The translations under genes and the position numbers were made by a program. The notes under the pieces were generated by a model, which searched no databases, was not told the DNA's origin, and saw only the letters and a program-made list of their open reading frames with translations. A stretch of DNA of 56,977 bases from DATBGZ01 sp036557785 (GTDB lineage Bacteria > Actinomycetota > Actinomycetes > Mycobacteriales > Micromonosporaceae): positions 1-56,977 of the forward strand of contig DATBGZ010000072.1 in the NCBI GenBank assembly GCA_036557785.1, written 5' to 3'. Shown one piece after another: positions 25,785-34,654 of the stretch; within the stretch, counting starts at the first letter, position 1, and every line of letters begins with the position of its first letter.

Positions 25785-26594
25785 TCACCGCGCGGGCATG
25801 GCGACCGCGCCCGAGCGGGCCAGCAGGACGACGCCGGCAGCGGCCACCGCGGCGGCGGTGAGGCCGACCGTGGTTACCGCCACCCCCGAGGTGGTCTGCT
25901 CCCCGAGGACCAGCACCCCGAGGGCCGCCGACGCGACCGGGTTCGTGACGGTCGCGGTGGCCATGGGAGCGCTGAAGCTGCTCCGATAGGACATCTGGGA
26001 CAACAGCATGCCGAGCAGGCTGAACGCCACCATCGCCCCGAGCACCGGAGCAGCCGAGCGCCATGCGCCGCCGGCCAGCACAACCTGGGTGAACATCGAT
26101 GCCGTGGCCGAGGCTGCGCCGGCGGCGAGCGCGAGGCACACGCCCTGCAAGGGGCCTGCCGCGCGGCTGCCGAGCCAGATCGTCGCCAGGAGCCCGAGGA
26201 CGACAAGGGTGACGACCCCAGTCGTCGCAGCGTCCAGGGTGGGGCCCTGCCCTGTCGGCCGGGTGAGCGCGAGGAAGGTGGTGAGTCCCAGCACCGCGGC
26301 GACCACACCGAGCCACTCGGTCCTGGCCAGGCCGCGGCGCTGGCGCCAGGCGGCCAGCGGCACGGCGAAGACGAGCGTCAGCGCGCCGAGCGGCTGGACC
26401 AGCGTGATTGCCCCGAAGTGCAGCGCGGCCCCGTGCAGCGCTCCGCCGGCCGAGAGCAGGGCCACGGAGAGCAGCCACTCGGGCCGGCGGAACTGACGCA
26501 GCAGTCGGGCATCGGCGACTGCGGCCGTGCGCTGCTGCAGCGCGGCCAACGAGTACGCGATCGCCGACAGGACCGCGAGGACTACCGACGTCAT
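25785..26594 (-). CDS. DMT-superfamily (EamA-like) transporter
   Basis: This protein of 269 residues has ~9-10 membrane segments. MTSVVLAVLSAIAYSLAALQQRTAAV and FGAITLVQPLGALTLVFAVPLAAWRQRR are the first EamA-type repeat features; VVLAGGAWRSAAPVLGAMVAF...NPVASAALGVLVLGEQTT is the second, with the usual 'P..a...g..vLgE'. The start ATG 26594 was chosen over an upstream frame that extends into the spacer. Substrate is unknown (amino acids, drugs or Mg2+ for NIPA-like relatives). Confidence 0.85.
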   Translation of the reverse strand: MTSVVLAVLSAIAYSLAALQQRTAAVADARLLRQFRRPEWLLSVALLSAGGALHGAALHFGAITLVQPLGALTLVFAVPLAAWRQRRGLARTEWLGVVAAVLGLTTFLALTRPTGQGPTLDAATTGVVTLVVLGLLATIWLGSRAAGPLQGVCLALAAGAASATASMFTQVVLAGGAWRSAAPVLGAMVAFSLLGMLLSQMSYRSSFSAPMATATVTNPVASAALGVLVLGEQTTSGVAVTTVGLTAAAVAAAGVVLLARSGAVAMPAR

Positions 26595-27052
26595 GTCGTG
26601 ATCGTTGGCTGCGCAGGTGGCCGCGAAGTGGCGCACACGTTGCCGGCCGACCGCGACTTCTCGGCGTGATCGCTCACCGCTGGTGCGGACCGCTCAGCCT
26701 GGGACAGCTCACTCACACCCTCCATGGGTTGGCACCTGGTCTTCCAGGATCCGGATAAAACGCCACCAACGGAACACGTCGAGGTGTGGCTTACCTCATG
26801 CTGGGCCGCCCGCCCGCCGCCTCTGCTCGCATGGTTCCCAGGCACCAGGGGGCTTCGCAATCCGCCGCCTTCGGCGAAGGCGAAGTGGCATCGGTGGGCC
26901 GGTTGCGCCACGAACTCTATATACCTAGAGTCTGCGTCGTTACTGCTCGCTGCGCCCCCGGCCGGATCCGTGCCGATCCGCCGGGAGGTGCTGACCGTGC
27001 CCGACTGACGTCGCCGGGTCGGGGCTGTGGCAGCGACGCGGTCGGGTCGAGG
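26595..27052. other. 458-bp divergent spacer with a candidate promoter
   Basis: The spacer lies between the DMT gene (minus) and the kinase-like operon (plus). A 94-codon frame (26724-27008, plus) begins MGWHLVFQDPDKTPP but has no clear homology or ribosome-binding site, so I leave it uncalled. The only strong signal is the promoter at 26903-26931. Confidence 0.4.
26903..26931 (+). promoter_or_regulatory. Candidate promoter with small dyad
   Basis: TTGCGC (26903-26908), 17 bp, TAGAGT (26926-26931) fits a sigma70-type promoter. The -10 is the right arm of ACTCTA-TATACC-TAGAGT, a possible operator. It would drive the kinase-like/PLD-like/GT2 operon with a ~115-nt leader. Confidence 0.45.
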
Positions 27053-27892
27053 GTGGACGAGGTGTGGGTCGTGTGTGCGTCGCAAACCCCTTCCGATTCG
27101 CGCGTCATTGACGTGCCGCGAGGCAATAACAGTCGCCTCGAGGTCGGCGACGGACTGGTCCGCAAGGTATCCCGGCAGGTATACCCGGCCGAGGTGGCGT
27201 CGCGTATGGCCAGCGCACTCGAGGCGTACGTGCACGCTCTTGCCGGCGAGCCGGTGCGGGTTCCGGCATTACGGCAGGTCGACGTTCTCCCCGAACGAGG
27301 CCTCGGTTTCCGGGTACACCATGTCGTCGACTGGTGCCCGGCCCCGAACCTGACCGTGGCAACCGGGCAATGTCGTCTCCGCGCCGTGCAGGACGTCCTG
27401 CGCAGCCTCGCTGATATGTCCACAAGGGACAGTCGTGGCACGCTGGCCGTGCCGGTCGATGCGAGCGCCCAGAATTTCCACACCGAGCCCGGCCGGGTCT
27501 GGCTCGTGGATGTGTTCCCGCCACTGGTGCGCCACCCGGACGGCCGACTGCCGGTGGAGCTGCTGCAGTACGGCACGGTCGGCGTCCGGCGGCGGTTGGC
27601 CGAGTTCGCGAAAGGCACGCTGAGCGGGGCGATCGTGCACACGCTGTTCACCGCGGTCGCCCGCGGCGACCATCCGCTCCGCCAGATTGCCGCGAGCGTT
27701 CGTGGCTACCCTGCGTGGTGCTATGACGTGCTGCCGCCACAACTGGCCGGCCGGGCCCGAGACGAGATCCGCGCCGCGCTGCAACGGCGGCTGGCCGCGC
27801 ACCTGTCCCGCTCGCTGGTATCCAACGCCGTCTGCGTCGCCGGGCAGCTCGGTCGCGTGCCAGCTCACACGTCCGCGAGTCGGACGAGATGA
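27053..27892 (+). CDS. Kinase-like fold protein, first gene of PLD/GT2 operon
   Basis: About 279 residues from GTG 27053; GTG 27062 and 27071 are also possible starts. The body resembles an aminoglycoside-phosphotransferase-type kinase: an N lobe with GLVRKVSRQVYPAE, a catalytic-loop-like D136-A-S-A-Q-N141-F, then RVWLVD153VFPP, where D153 would be the metal-binding Asp. The His of the usual HxDxxxxN is replaced (V-x-D), so activity is uncertain. Helical C-terminal region. Its stop overlaps the PLD-like start (ATGA, 27889-27892). I infer a small-molecule or lipid-head-group kinase, or a pseudokinase. Confidence 0.55.
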   Translation: MDEVWVVCASQTPSDSRVIDVPRGNNSRLEVGDGLVRKVSRQVYPAEVASRMASALEAYVHALAGEPVRVPALRQVDVLPERGLGFRVHHVVDWCPAPNLTVATGQCRLRAVQDVLRSLADMSTRDSRGTLAVPVDASAQNFHTEPGRVWLVDVFPPLVRHPDGRLPVELLQYGTVGVRRRLAEFAKGTLSGAIVHTLFTAVARGDHPLRQIAASVRGYPAWCYDVLPPQLAGRARDEIRAALQRRLAAHLSRSLVSNAVCVAGQLGRVPAHTSASRTR

Positions 27893-29016
27893 CCACGACG
27901 ATGATTCCGATCTCCGTGGATGCACCCCGGTTGCTGGACGTGCAACTGCACACGGGCGATGGCTTCTTCGACGCCTTCGGCGGGGACGTGGCCGCCTGCG
28001 GCCGCGGGGAGCGGATCAGCCTCGCGACCATGAGCATGGATCCGGAAGAGCCGCCCGCAGCGCTGCTGATCGACAGGCTGTGCGACGCCGCTGCGCGAGG
28101 TGCCCGGGTCGCACTCGCGATCGATGCCTATACCCTGTTCTATCCGCGCCGGATCGGTCCACTCCTCGCCCCCCGCGGGTGGGCTCGCGGACCGAGCCGC
28201 GGACGGGTCGCGGCTATCACACAACTACGCCGCGCCGGGGTGGCCTGTGCGATCGTCAACGAGCACGGCGGTGGCCCGCTACGCATGTACTCCGGCCGAT
28301 CCCACCTGAAGATCGCCACCGTCGGGGAGCGCGCATTCATCGGCGGCCCCAGCCTGCATGGCTGCGACGGCCTCGACCTCGTCGTCGCCCTGACGGATCC
28401 GCAGGTGTGCGACCGGCTCTACCGCCTGGTCGCGGCCATCGTGCGCGCCACCGACACGGTGGCGATCCTCGGGCGTGGGGATCAGGCATGGTCGTTGGAC
28501 GACCGCACCCAACTACTCCTCGATGCCGGCGTACCGGGCCAGTCACTCATCATGGCGCGGGCGCTGCACGTGATCGCTACCGCGCGAGAAAACCTCACGA
28601 TCACCTGCCAGTACTTCCCGACCGGCGTGCTCGCGCACCGTCTGCACGCTGCGCATCGTCGCGGCGTTGCGGTGCACATCGCGTTCAACCATCCGTCCCG
28701 ACACGACCAACTCGCTGGCGTGCACCGGCTGATCCTCGCAGCCGCGCGGCTTCGCCGGCCGAGAGTCTTCTTCGCCCATCAGGTCAGCGTTGATTTCCCG
28801 AAGCTGCACGCCAAGGCGATTGCGAGCGAGAACACCGCGATGGTCGGCAGCCACAACCTCGCGGCCGTCGGTGTGCGACTGGGTACGAGTGAGATCGCTG
28901 TGCTCCGTGCGGACCCCGTGTTCGCCCGGGCGGTGCGCGCCGCCGTGCTCGAGCAGACCATCCAGCCGCGAGTGGTCGGCGATGACCGGTTGGCTCTGCA
29001 TGGGACTGCGACGTGA
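27889..29016 (+). CDS. Phospholipase D/cardiolipin synthase-like protein
   Basis: This 375-residue protein has two HKD-type half-sites. First: H139-L-K141 in SHLKIATVGERAFIGGPS. Second: H307-A-K309 in KLHAKAIASENTAMVGSHNL. In both the Asp of HxKxxxxD is changed (Gly146 and Glu314), so the catalytic His/Lys remain but the conserved Asp is missing. No signal peptide or membrane segment is evident, unlike cardiolipin synthases. It sits in a three-gene operon with 4-bp overlaps on both sides. Likely a phosphatidyl- or phosphodiester-transferase working with the kinase-like and glycosyltransferase partners. Confidence 0.8.
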   Translation: MTTTMIPISVDAPRLLDVQLHTGDGFFDAFGGDVAACGRGERISLATMSMDPEEPPAALLIDRLCDAAARGARVALAIDAYTLFYPRRIGPLLAPRGWARGPSRGRVAAITQLRRAGVACAIVNEHGGGPLRMYSGRSHLKIATVGERAFIGGPSLHGCDGLDLVVALTDPQVCDRLYRLVAAIVRATDTVAILGRGDQAWSLDDRTQLLLDAGVPGQSLIMARALHVIATARENLTITCQYFPTGVLAHRLHAAHRRGVAVHIAFNHPSRHDQLAGVHRLILAAARLRRPRVFFAHQVSVDFPKLHAKAIASENTAMVGSHNLAAVGVRLGTSEIAVLRADPVFARAVRAAVLEQTIQPRVVGDDRLALHGTAT

Positions 29017-29510
29017 GCCGACTGCTGCCTGCCGTGATCGCTGACACGGCCGCGATCCGCCGACGCGACCCGGCCGACATCCTGACCCAGGACGCCACCT
29101 GGATACGTGGCCGGTTCGGCCGCGTGTCGCGTGAGTGTGTCGCGGTGGTCATCCCGGCGCGCGACGAGGAACACGACCTGCCCGCCACGTTGCTCGCCTT
29201 GGCGCGGAGCACGGTTAGCGTCGTCCCGATCGTGGTGGACAACGGCTCACAGGACGACACCGGCGCCGTGGCAGCCCACCTCGGGGCACGGGTGGTGTCC
29301 GCGGAGTCGGGGGCGAAGATGGCTGCGACCCAGGCCGGCCTGCGCCACGCGATCACCAATCTCGCCACCAAAGATGTGCTATTCACCGACGCGGATACGC
29401 TCGTGCTACCCGCGTGGGCGGAAACCATGCGACGCCGGCTCGCGGCAACAGCCCGCCCGGCACACGACCCCGACGCGGGCGGGCTGCTGGCGCCCGGCAC
29501 ACGAGGATGA
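29013..29510 (+). CDS. Glycosyltransferase family 2, C-terminally truncated
   Basis: This 165-residue protein starts with GTG in a GTGA overlap with the PLD-like gene. It has VAVVIPARDEEHDLPATLLAL, VVDNGSQDDTG and FTDADT (the DxD sugar-nucleotide/metal motif). GT2 enzymes of this type are usually 230-300 residues; here the protein ends ~35 residues after DxD, so the acceptor half is missing. The last residues (RPAHDPDAGGLLAPGTRG) look like non-native read-through. The convergent monooxygenase gene begins 46 bp later, suggesting a rearrangement at about 29480-29510 removed the 3' half. Confidence 0.75.
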   Translation: MSRLLPAVIADTAAIRRRDPADILTQDATWIRGRFGRVSRECVAVVIPARDEEHDLPATLLALARSTVSVVPIVVDNGSQDDTGAVAAHLGARVVSAESGAKMAATQAGLRHAITNLATKDVLFTDADTLVLPAWAETMRRRLAATARPAHDPDAGGLLAPGTRG

Positions 29511-29556
29511 AGCCGAAAGATATCGACACATCGAACGGGATCATCGGCGGGTACGG

Positions 29557-31188
29557 TCAGTCTCGGCGACACAGCACATGTCGCACCGCTGCCTCCACGG
29601 CGGATGTGGGATCGGCGACGCGATCTGCGGCCGACCACGCGATCACGCCATCGGGCCGCACCAGAATGGCGCCATCGGGGCTGTTGCCGCTGGCCTGGGT
29701 GAACGCGTCCTCGTCGGCGATGAGATCCGCTCCCGGGCCCACTCGGTACCCGTGCAGGTTGACGCCGAGTTTCGCCGCGACGATGTCGGCCGCGTCGACC
29801 CACGCGCCGCCGTCCTGTCCGGTGAGCAGGGCGAAACCGTGCGGGGCCACGTCCAGCATCGAGGCCGATGCACCCTTCCACGTAACCGGCACGTGCGGCA
29901 GCCGGGTTCCGGGCCGGCGGGATGGCGCGAACGGATCGTCCAATGGTGGCTGCCCACCGTCCGCGGGCGACGAGACGATCGCGCCCGATTGATAGATGGC
30001 GCCGAGTTCGATACTCGCGTCGTCGAGCGGGGGTGCGAGGTCATCCTGCGGCAGTGTCGGGTCGACCCGCATGACGTACCGCGTGTAGGACTGTTCGGCG
30101 GTCAGGGCGCCAATGGGACGCCGTTCCTCGTCGTAGGTCGTGAGCAGGCCCGGCCCAGCGGTCCCGTCCAGTACGGCGGCCAGCTTCCAGGCGAGGTTGT
30201 GGGCGTCGCCGATACCCGTGTTTCCGCCGAAGCCGCCGGTGGGCGGCATGACGTGGGCGGCGTCGCCGGCGAGCAGCACCGGCCCATCGACGAACCGCTG
30301 CGCCCAGCCCGCCTCGGCGTACCAGGGCTGGATACTATCGATCTCGATAGGTACATCATCGCCGCAGCCCAGCGCGGTGCGCACGTACTCGACGCAGCGC
30401 TCGCGGCTGGCGTTCTCGGCGATGTCGGTCGTGCGGTTGCTCCCGTCCGCGTCGCTGGTGACGAACACGGCGAGGAAGCCCGCGTCACCGTTGATGGCGA
30501 AGCGGAAGAAGCCCACCAGGGTCGGGTGGTTGACGTAGACCACGCTGAGGTTGCGTTCACCCAGCATGGGCCGCACATCGGCGCGGAAGTAGATGGTGAC
30601 GCAGTGGGCGAAGCTGCCACGGCCGAGCATCGGAATGCCGAGCGTCTCGCGGATCGTGCTGTGGGCGCCGTCGGCGGCGACCAGGTAGCGCGCGCTGATC
30701 AGCTCCTCGTCGCCGCCGTCGCGCGAACGGACCACGGCGCGTACGCCGTCGCCGGATGACTGGAAGCTCACCAGCTCGGTGCCGTACCGGTGTTGCGCAC
30801 CCATGGATGCCGCGCGCTCGCGGATCAGCGGCTCCAGGCCGACCTGCGTGATGAACAGTCGCGGGGTCGGGCTCAGATCCTCGACGCCCTGGTTGTAGGA
30901 CCGGTAGAAGTACTTCAACTCCTTGCCGCCCAGGCTCTCCACCGCGACAATCGCACCGCCCTGCATGAACTCGCGTTCCGCGGCCTGCTCGACCTCCTGC
31001 TGCAGCCCCACGCTGCGGAAGACCTCCATCGTGCGTTGATGGAACGAGGCCGCGCGGGGATGGATGGCGGTGCCCCTGTGCCGTTCCACGACCAGGTTCG
31101 GTACGCCTTGTGCCGACAGGAGCATTGAAGTCGTCAGCCCGACCAGGCTTCCACCGACTATCAGGACCGGGATCTCATGTTCGCGCAT
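29557..31188 (-). CDS. FAD-dependent aromatic monooxygenase (PheA/TfdB type)
   Basis: This 543-residue flavoprotein has the N-terminal FAD fold VLIVGGSLVGLTTSMLL, ...RAASFHQRTMEVFR, the DG motif YLVAADGAHSTIRE, and GD motif VLLAGDAAHVMPPTGGFGGNTGIGDAHNLAWKLAAVL. The C-terminal thioredoxin-like domain (about residues 400-540) is present. Members hydroxylate aromatic polyketides, phenols or tetracycline-type substrates with NAD(P)H and O2. It stands alone with an ~170-bp leader toward the deacetylase; substrate is unknown. Confidence 0.9.
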   Translation of the reverse strand: MREHEIPVLIVGGSLVGLTTSMLLSAQGVPNLVVERHRGTAIHPRAASFHQRTMEVFRSVGLQQEVEQAAEREFMQGGAIVAVESLGGKELKYFYRSYNQGVEDLSPTPRLFITQVGLEPLIRERAASMGAQHRYGTELVSFQSSGDGVRAVVRSRDGGDEELISARYLVAADGAHSTIRETLGIPMLGRGSFAHCVTIYFRADVRPMLGERNLSVVYVNHPTLVGFFRFAINGDAGFLAVFVTSDADGSNRTTDIAENASRERCVEYVRTALGCGDDVPIEIDSIQPWYAEAGWAQRFVDGPVLLAGDAAHVMPPTGGFGGNTGIGDAHNLAWKLAAVLDGTAGPGLLTTYDEERRPIGALTAEQSYTRYVMRVDPTLPQDDLAPPLDDASIELGAIYQSGAIVSSPADGGQPPLDDPFAPSRRPGTRLPHVPVTWKGASASMLDVAPHGFALLTGQDGGAWVDAADIVAAKLGVNLHGYRVGPGADLIADEDAFTQASGNSPDGAILVRPDGVIAWSAADRVADPTSAVEAAVRHVLCRRD

Positions 31189-31362
31189 GGGAGACTCCTT
31201 GGTCGTCGAAGGGCTATCGGGTTCGACGACGTTTCCGATCCGGCGTCGTCCGCGTCCAGGTTATAGGCAGCGAGTGCTATTGAAAATAGACGCGGAGTGG
31301 GGAGTTTGGCTGGCCCCGGCACCGAAGGACGACCTGGGTGCCCTGCCCGGGGCCGACGCGAC

Positions 31363-32274
31363 CTACGCCGCCCAGCGCACCAGGTCGGACGCATGGCCAG
31401 GCGCGACGAGGTAGTCCTCGAGCAGGGCCGGCGTGATCCCGTCACGATGAAAGGCCTGGAGCGTGGCGACCAGGTTCGCCTTCAGATACTCATCGAAGTG
31501 CATGAGCACCATGTCGCCCGGATGGATGCCGCCCGGGCGTTGCCAGGTGACGCTGCCGGTGATCGCGTACTCGTCCCAGAACACATTCGCCCCGATGCCG
31601 CAGGACGCCGCCGCCCGGAGTGTGTCGGCGTTGGACAGGCCGTACGGCGCCCGCATGATGGTCGGCGCCCGCCCGTACAGCTTGTCCAGCGTCGCGCGGT
31701 TGGTACAGATCTCCTTGCGCTGACGGTCGTAGCTCAGCCCGGTCAGTTGTGGATGCGTGATCGTGTGGTCCTCAATGACGCCGCCGAGCGCCTGCAGTTG
31801 CACGAAGTACTGCGGATCGCTCTTGATGGCATCCGAGGTGAGGAACATCGTGAACGGCACTCCCGCCGCCCGCAGCAGGGTCACGACCTGCGGGTCCTTC
31901 AGCCAGCCGTCGTCGATGGTGATGAACGCGACGCGTTGCCCGCCTACCGGCACCTGGTTGATCTGCAGGGCGCGCCCGCTCGTCGGCAGCACCGTGACCT
32001 TTGTTGGGAGCGGCGGCGGATCGAAGTGAGGCAACTGGCCGATGTACCACTCCAGGGTGCCTCGCTGGGGTGGGGGTCCGGTCGGTGTGGGCGCCGTCGT
32101 TGTGGCGATGGCGGGCGAGGTCGCCGAGGCGGGCGCCGAGGTGGTGAATGGTCCTGCCGACGGCATCGGTTGCGCGGATCCGCGGTCGACTGCCCCGGAC
32201 GCGCCGCACGCCGAGACCAGCAGGCAGCCGATGATGGTGGTGAGCACGGTCAGACGCGCCGGCGGCGATGGCAT
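31363..32274 (-). CDS. Polysaccharide deacetylase (NodB) lipoprotein
   Basis: This protein of 303 residues starts at ATG 32274. The lipoprotein signal MPSPPARLTVLTTIIG...LLVSACG has Cys24 as the probable lipid anchor. After a Ser/Thr/Pro linker the NodB domain has RVAFITIDDGW (metal Asp pair), EDHTITHPQL (H-x3-H) and IMRAPYGLSN. It is expected to act outside the membrane, removing acetyl groups from peptidoglycan or polysaccharide. An in-frame start further upstream (32337) would hide the signal peptide and is not favoured. Confidence 0.88.
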   Translation of the reverse strand: MPSPPARLTVLTTIIGCLLVSACGASGAVDRGSAQPMPSAGPFTTSAPASATSPAIATTTAPTPTGPPPQRGTLEWYIGQLPHFDPPPLPTKVTVLPTSGRALQINQVPVGGQRVAFITIDDGWLKDPQVVTLLRAAGVPFTMFLTSDAIKSDPQYFVQLQALGGVIEDHTITHPQLTGLSYDRQRKEICTNRATLDKLYGRAPTIMRAPYGLSNADTLRAAASCGIGANVFWDEYAITGSVTWQRPGGIHPGDMVLMHFDEYLKANLVATLQAFHRDGITPALLEDYLVAPGHASDLVRWAA

Positions 32275-32305
32275 CCTGCCATGCTGCCGGCACCGGGTAC
32301 GCAAC

Positions 32306-33694
32306 TCAACCACCGCTGTGTGACGGTACCCGACCAAACACGGTCAACCGGGCCGTGCCCTCGGCGGAGGCTGCCTGCAGGCGGGCCAGCGCCGCCGCTA
32401 CCTCGGGCCGCGCCAACTCGACCGCCGGCGTCCGGGCAGGGTTGAGCGCGACCGTGTCGGCCCAGGCCTTGACGTCGGGCTCGGCGTTGAAGGCGGCCGT
32501 GGCTCGCGCGCCCAGCACCTGCATCCGAGCCCACTGCTCGAGGGTGTCGGAGTACGGGGTTGGCGGGCAGAGCCGGTTCTTCTCCGCGTCGTCGTCGCGG
32601 GTCGCCTCGACATAGCCGATGAGCGCGGCGCAGAAGCATGGGAATCCGGCACGGACGTTCTGGATCGTGACCACCTCGGGGCGCCAGATCGGGACCGGCG
32701 GCGGATAGCGCAGGCCGGGGGCGGCGCAGTGCGCCACGAGGGTGTCCGCCGGCACCGCGAGATCGCCCTCCGTGCAGGCGACGCGACCCCGCTCGACCCC
32801 GGTGATGTGGCCGAGGCGGATCACGTGCCGCACGTTGCGCAGCAGATCGAGCTCCCAGGTCGCGAGCGTGGGTGTCTTCGCCATCGTCGGGGCGATGCTG
32901 CGGTCGATACGCAGCAGGACGCCCGCCGCCTCCAGGCGCAGGAACATGTCGTCGACCGAGCTCGCTCCGGCGGCCGCCTCCATCGTGGCGGCGGCAGTGG
33001 CGAGGAAGACGGCGGGGTCCGGCTGGATCGCCGCACGGTTGAACATCCACGGTTCCCGCGGCCGGATCCAGTCGACCGCGTCGGCCGCCACGCCATGGCG
33101 CAGCAGCCAGACCACGGTGTCGGTGGCGGTCTTGCCGGACCCGGCGACAACGTACCGCGGCGCCGAACCGGCATCGGGTAGCTCACCGACCGGGATCACC
33201 CGGGCACCATCGCCCACCGCGAACGGCGGTGGCGTCGTTGCCGGGATCTCTGGCGATAGGTATCGGGCGTCGACGATCCGGCAGCCCGGCCGCACCACGT
33301 ACTCCGCGGTGCCATCGAGCGAGGCGAACCGGCCCGCGCCCCGGTAGTCGCAGCCACCGTACAGCCGGGCACGCCCGGTTGCCTCCAGCCGGGCCAGCAC
33401 CCCGGTGTAGTAGGCGACGATCTGTGTGCCGGTGGCCCGCTCGTGCAGCCCCGCTTCCGGTCCTGAGGCCTGGCGCCGGCCGCCGCCGAGCAGCGTGGAG
33501 GCCACCCCGTAGAACGCCGAGGCCTGATGCAGCCGGACGAACGGGTAGGCATCGAGCCAGTGGCCGCCCGCGGCCGCGCGGCGATCAACGAGCGCGACGC
33601 TCACCTCGGCGTGGCCGGTTAGCGCATCCGCGAACGCCATCCCGGCGGCACCGGCGCCGACGACCAGATAGTCCGCATCGACCACGGTCACCAT
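32306..33694 (-). CDS. FAD-dependent oxidoreductase, flavin monooxygenase-like
   Basis: This 462-residue protein has DYLVVGAGAAGMAFADAL (FAD GxGxxG), GGHWLDAYPFVRLHQ, and a second Rossmann motif APRYVVAGSGKTATDTVVWLL for NAD(P)H. The plan matches two-dinucleotide-domain flavoproteins such as FMO/BVMO-like enzymes, with LVAHCAAPGLRYPPP as a post-domain loop. It lies 31 bp upstream of the deacetylase start on the same strand, so they may be cotranscribed. Substrate is unknown. The divergent PadR gene could control it. Confidence 0.82.
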   Translation of the reverse strand: MVTVVDADYLVVGAGAAGMAFADALTGHAEVSVALVDRRAAAGGHWLDAYPFVRLHQASAFYGVASTLLGGGRRQASGPEAGLHERATGTQIVAYYTGVLARLEATGRARLYGGCDYRGAGRFASLDGTAEYVVRPGCRIVDARYLSPEIPATTPPPFAVGDGARVIPVGELPDAGSAPRYVVAGSGKTATDTVVWLLRHGVAADAVDWIRPREPWMFNRAAIQPDPAVFLATAAATMEAAAGASSVDDMFLRLEAAGVLLRIDRSIAPTMAKTPTLATWELDLLRNVRHVIRLGHITGVERGRVACTEGDLAVPADTLVAHCAAPGLRYPPPVPIWRPEVVTIQNVRAGFPCFCAALIGYVEATRDDDAEKNRLCPPTPYSDTLEQWARMQVLGARATAAFNAEPDVKAWADTVALNPARTPAVELARPEVAAALARLQAASAEGTARLTVFGRVPSHSGG

Positions 33695-33823
33695 GCACGG
33701 GGCCCCTCTCTGCCTGTCCGACCGGCGAGTGCCGCTCCGAATGATCGGCGGCGGGGGACGCGCGGAGGTGCACCGGGTCAGCTATGCGGCAGTACTCCTC
33801 GCCATCGGCTGGCGATTTCCCTG

Positions 33824-33864
33824 TTGCTGTCGAATACTCCGATGCGTATGCTCGCATCGGAGTA
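33824..33864 (+). promoter_or_regulatory. PadR promoter and 12-bp inverted-repeat operator
   Basis: TTGCTG (33824-33829), 17-bp spacer, TATGCT (33847-33852) is a near-consensus promoter. The -10 is exactly the loop of TACTCCGATGCG (33835-33846) / CGCATCGGAGTA (33853-33864), a perfect 12-bp inverted repeat. A repressor bound here would occlude the -10, so autorepression by the PadR protein is likely. Confidence 0.8.
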
Positions 33865-33881
33865 AAGGGAGGTGGGCACTC

Positions 33882-34529
33882 GTGGCCAAGCGTCGGAAGG
33901 TCGCCAACCTGCTCGCGCTTGCCGTCCTGTCTACCGTCATGCATCGGCCCAGACACCCCTACGACATGGCTACGGCCCTTCGTGACTGGGGCAAGGACCA
34001 GGACATGAAGATCAGATGGGGATCGCTGTACCGGGTCGTCCAGAACCTGGAGAAGCACGGCTTCATCGCGGCCGTGCAGAGCGAGCGGCGCGGCGGCCGG
34101 CCGGAACGCACGGTTTACCAGATCACCGAGGCCGGACGCGCGGAGCTGGCGGACTGGGTGCGCGAGTTGATCGGGGTACCGGAACCGGAGGAACTCCGGT
34201 TCAAGGCCGGCCTGTCCCTGCTCGCCGTGCTCTCCCCGGACGAAGTCGTCGACCTGCTCGAACGACGGATCACGACCCTGGAGCAGGAGATCGCCGCGGC
34301 AGGCGAACAACTCGCCGCCTACGCCGCCAACGTACCCCGGCTGTTCCTCGTCGAGTCCGAGTACGAACTGGCTATCCGTACGGCCGAAGCGGACTGGGCC
34401 CGCGGCCTGCTGCACGAGATCACCGAAGGTTCATTCCCGGGTCTGGCGCAGTGGCGGGACTTCCACCGCACCGGCGAGGCCCCGGCCGAACTCGCCGCAC
34501 GGCTGGGAAGGAGGACCGACCCGGACTAG
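33882..34529 (+). CDS. PadR family transcriptional regulator
   Basis: This protein of 215 residues starts with GTG 33882 behind AAGGGAGGTGGG. The winged helix has LLALAVLSTVMHRPRHPYDMATAL, WGSLYRVVQNLEKHGFIAA and RTVYQITEAG. A long C-terminal helical domain (LLERRITTLEQEIAAAGEQLAAYAANVPRLFLVESEYEL) is the AphA-like dimer and ligand domain. It precedes an MMPL transporter, a likely target besides itself, with a hairpin in between. Confidence 0.92.
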   Translation: MAKRRKVANLLALAVLSTVMHRPRHPYDMATALRDWGKDQDMKIRWGSLYRVVQNLEKHGFIAAVQSERRGGRPERTVYQITEAGRAELADWVRELIGVPEPEELRFKAGLSLLAVLSPDEVVDLLERRITTLEQEIAAAGEQLAAYAANVPRLFLVESEYELAIRTAEADWARGLLHEITEGSFPGLAQWRDFHRTGEAPAELAARLGRRTDPD

Positions 34530-34541
34530 CGAGTGCAAGAC

Positions 34542-34573
34542 CCCCGGTGTGGTGCGCCAACACCACACCGGGG
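34542..34573 (+). terminator. 13-bp hairpin between PadR and MMPL genes
   Basis: CCCCGGTGTGGTG (34542-34554), 6-nt loop, CACCACACCGGGG (34561-34573): a perfect 13-bp stem 12 bp after the PadR stop. No T tract follows, so it may be an attenuator or a non-classical terminator, allowing some read-through into the MMPL gene. Confidence 0.6.
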
Positions 34574-34654
34574 ACAACCTCGAACCGAACCCGAAGACGG
34601 ACTCCGGCTACAAGGTGGCAACCGCAACGATAGCCCGGCAGTCTGCACGGGATT

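Noticed and set aside
26724..27008. 94-codon gene MGWHLVFQDPDKTPP...
   Set aside because: No ribosome-binding site, no recognisable homology, and it overlaps the likely promoter of the kinase-like operon.
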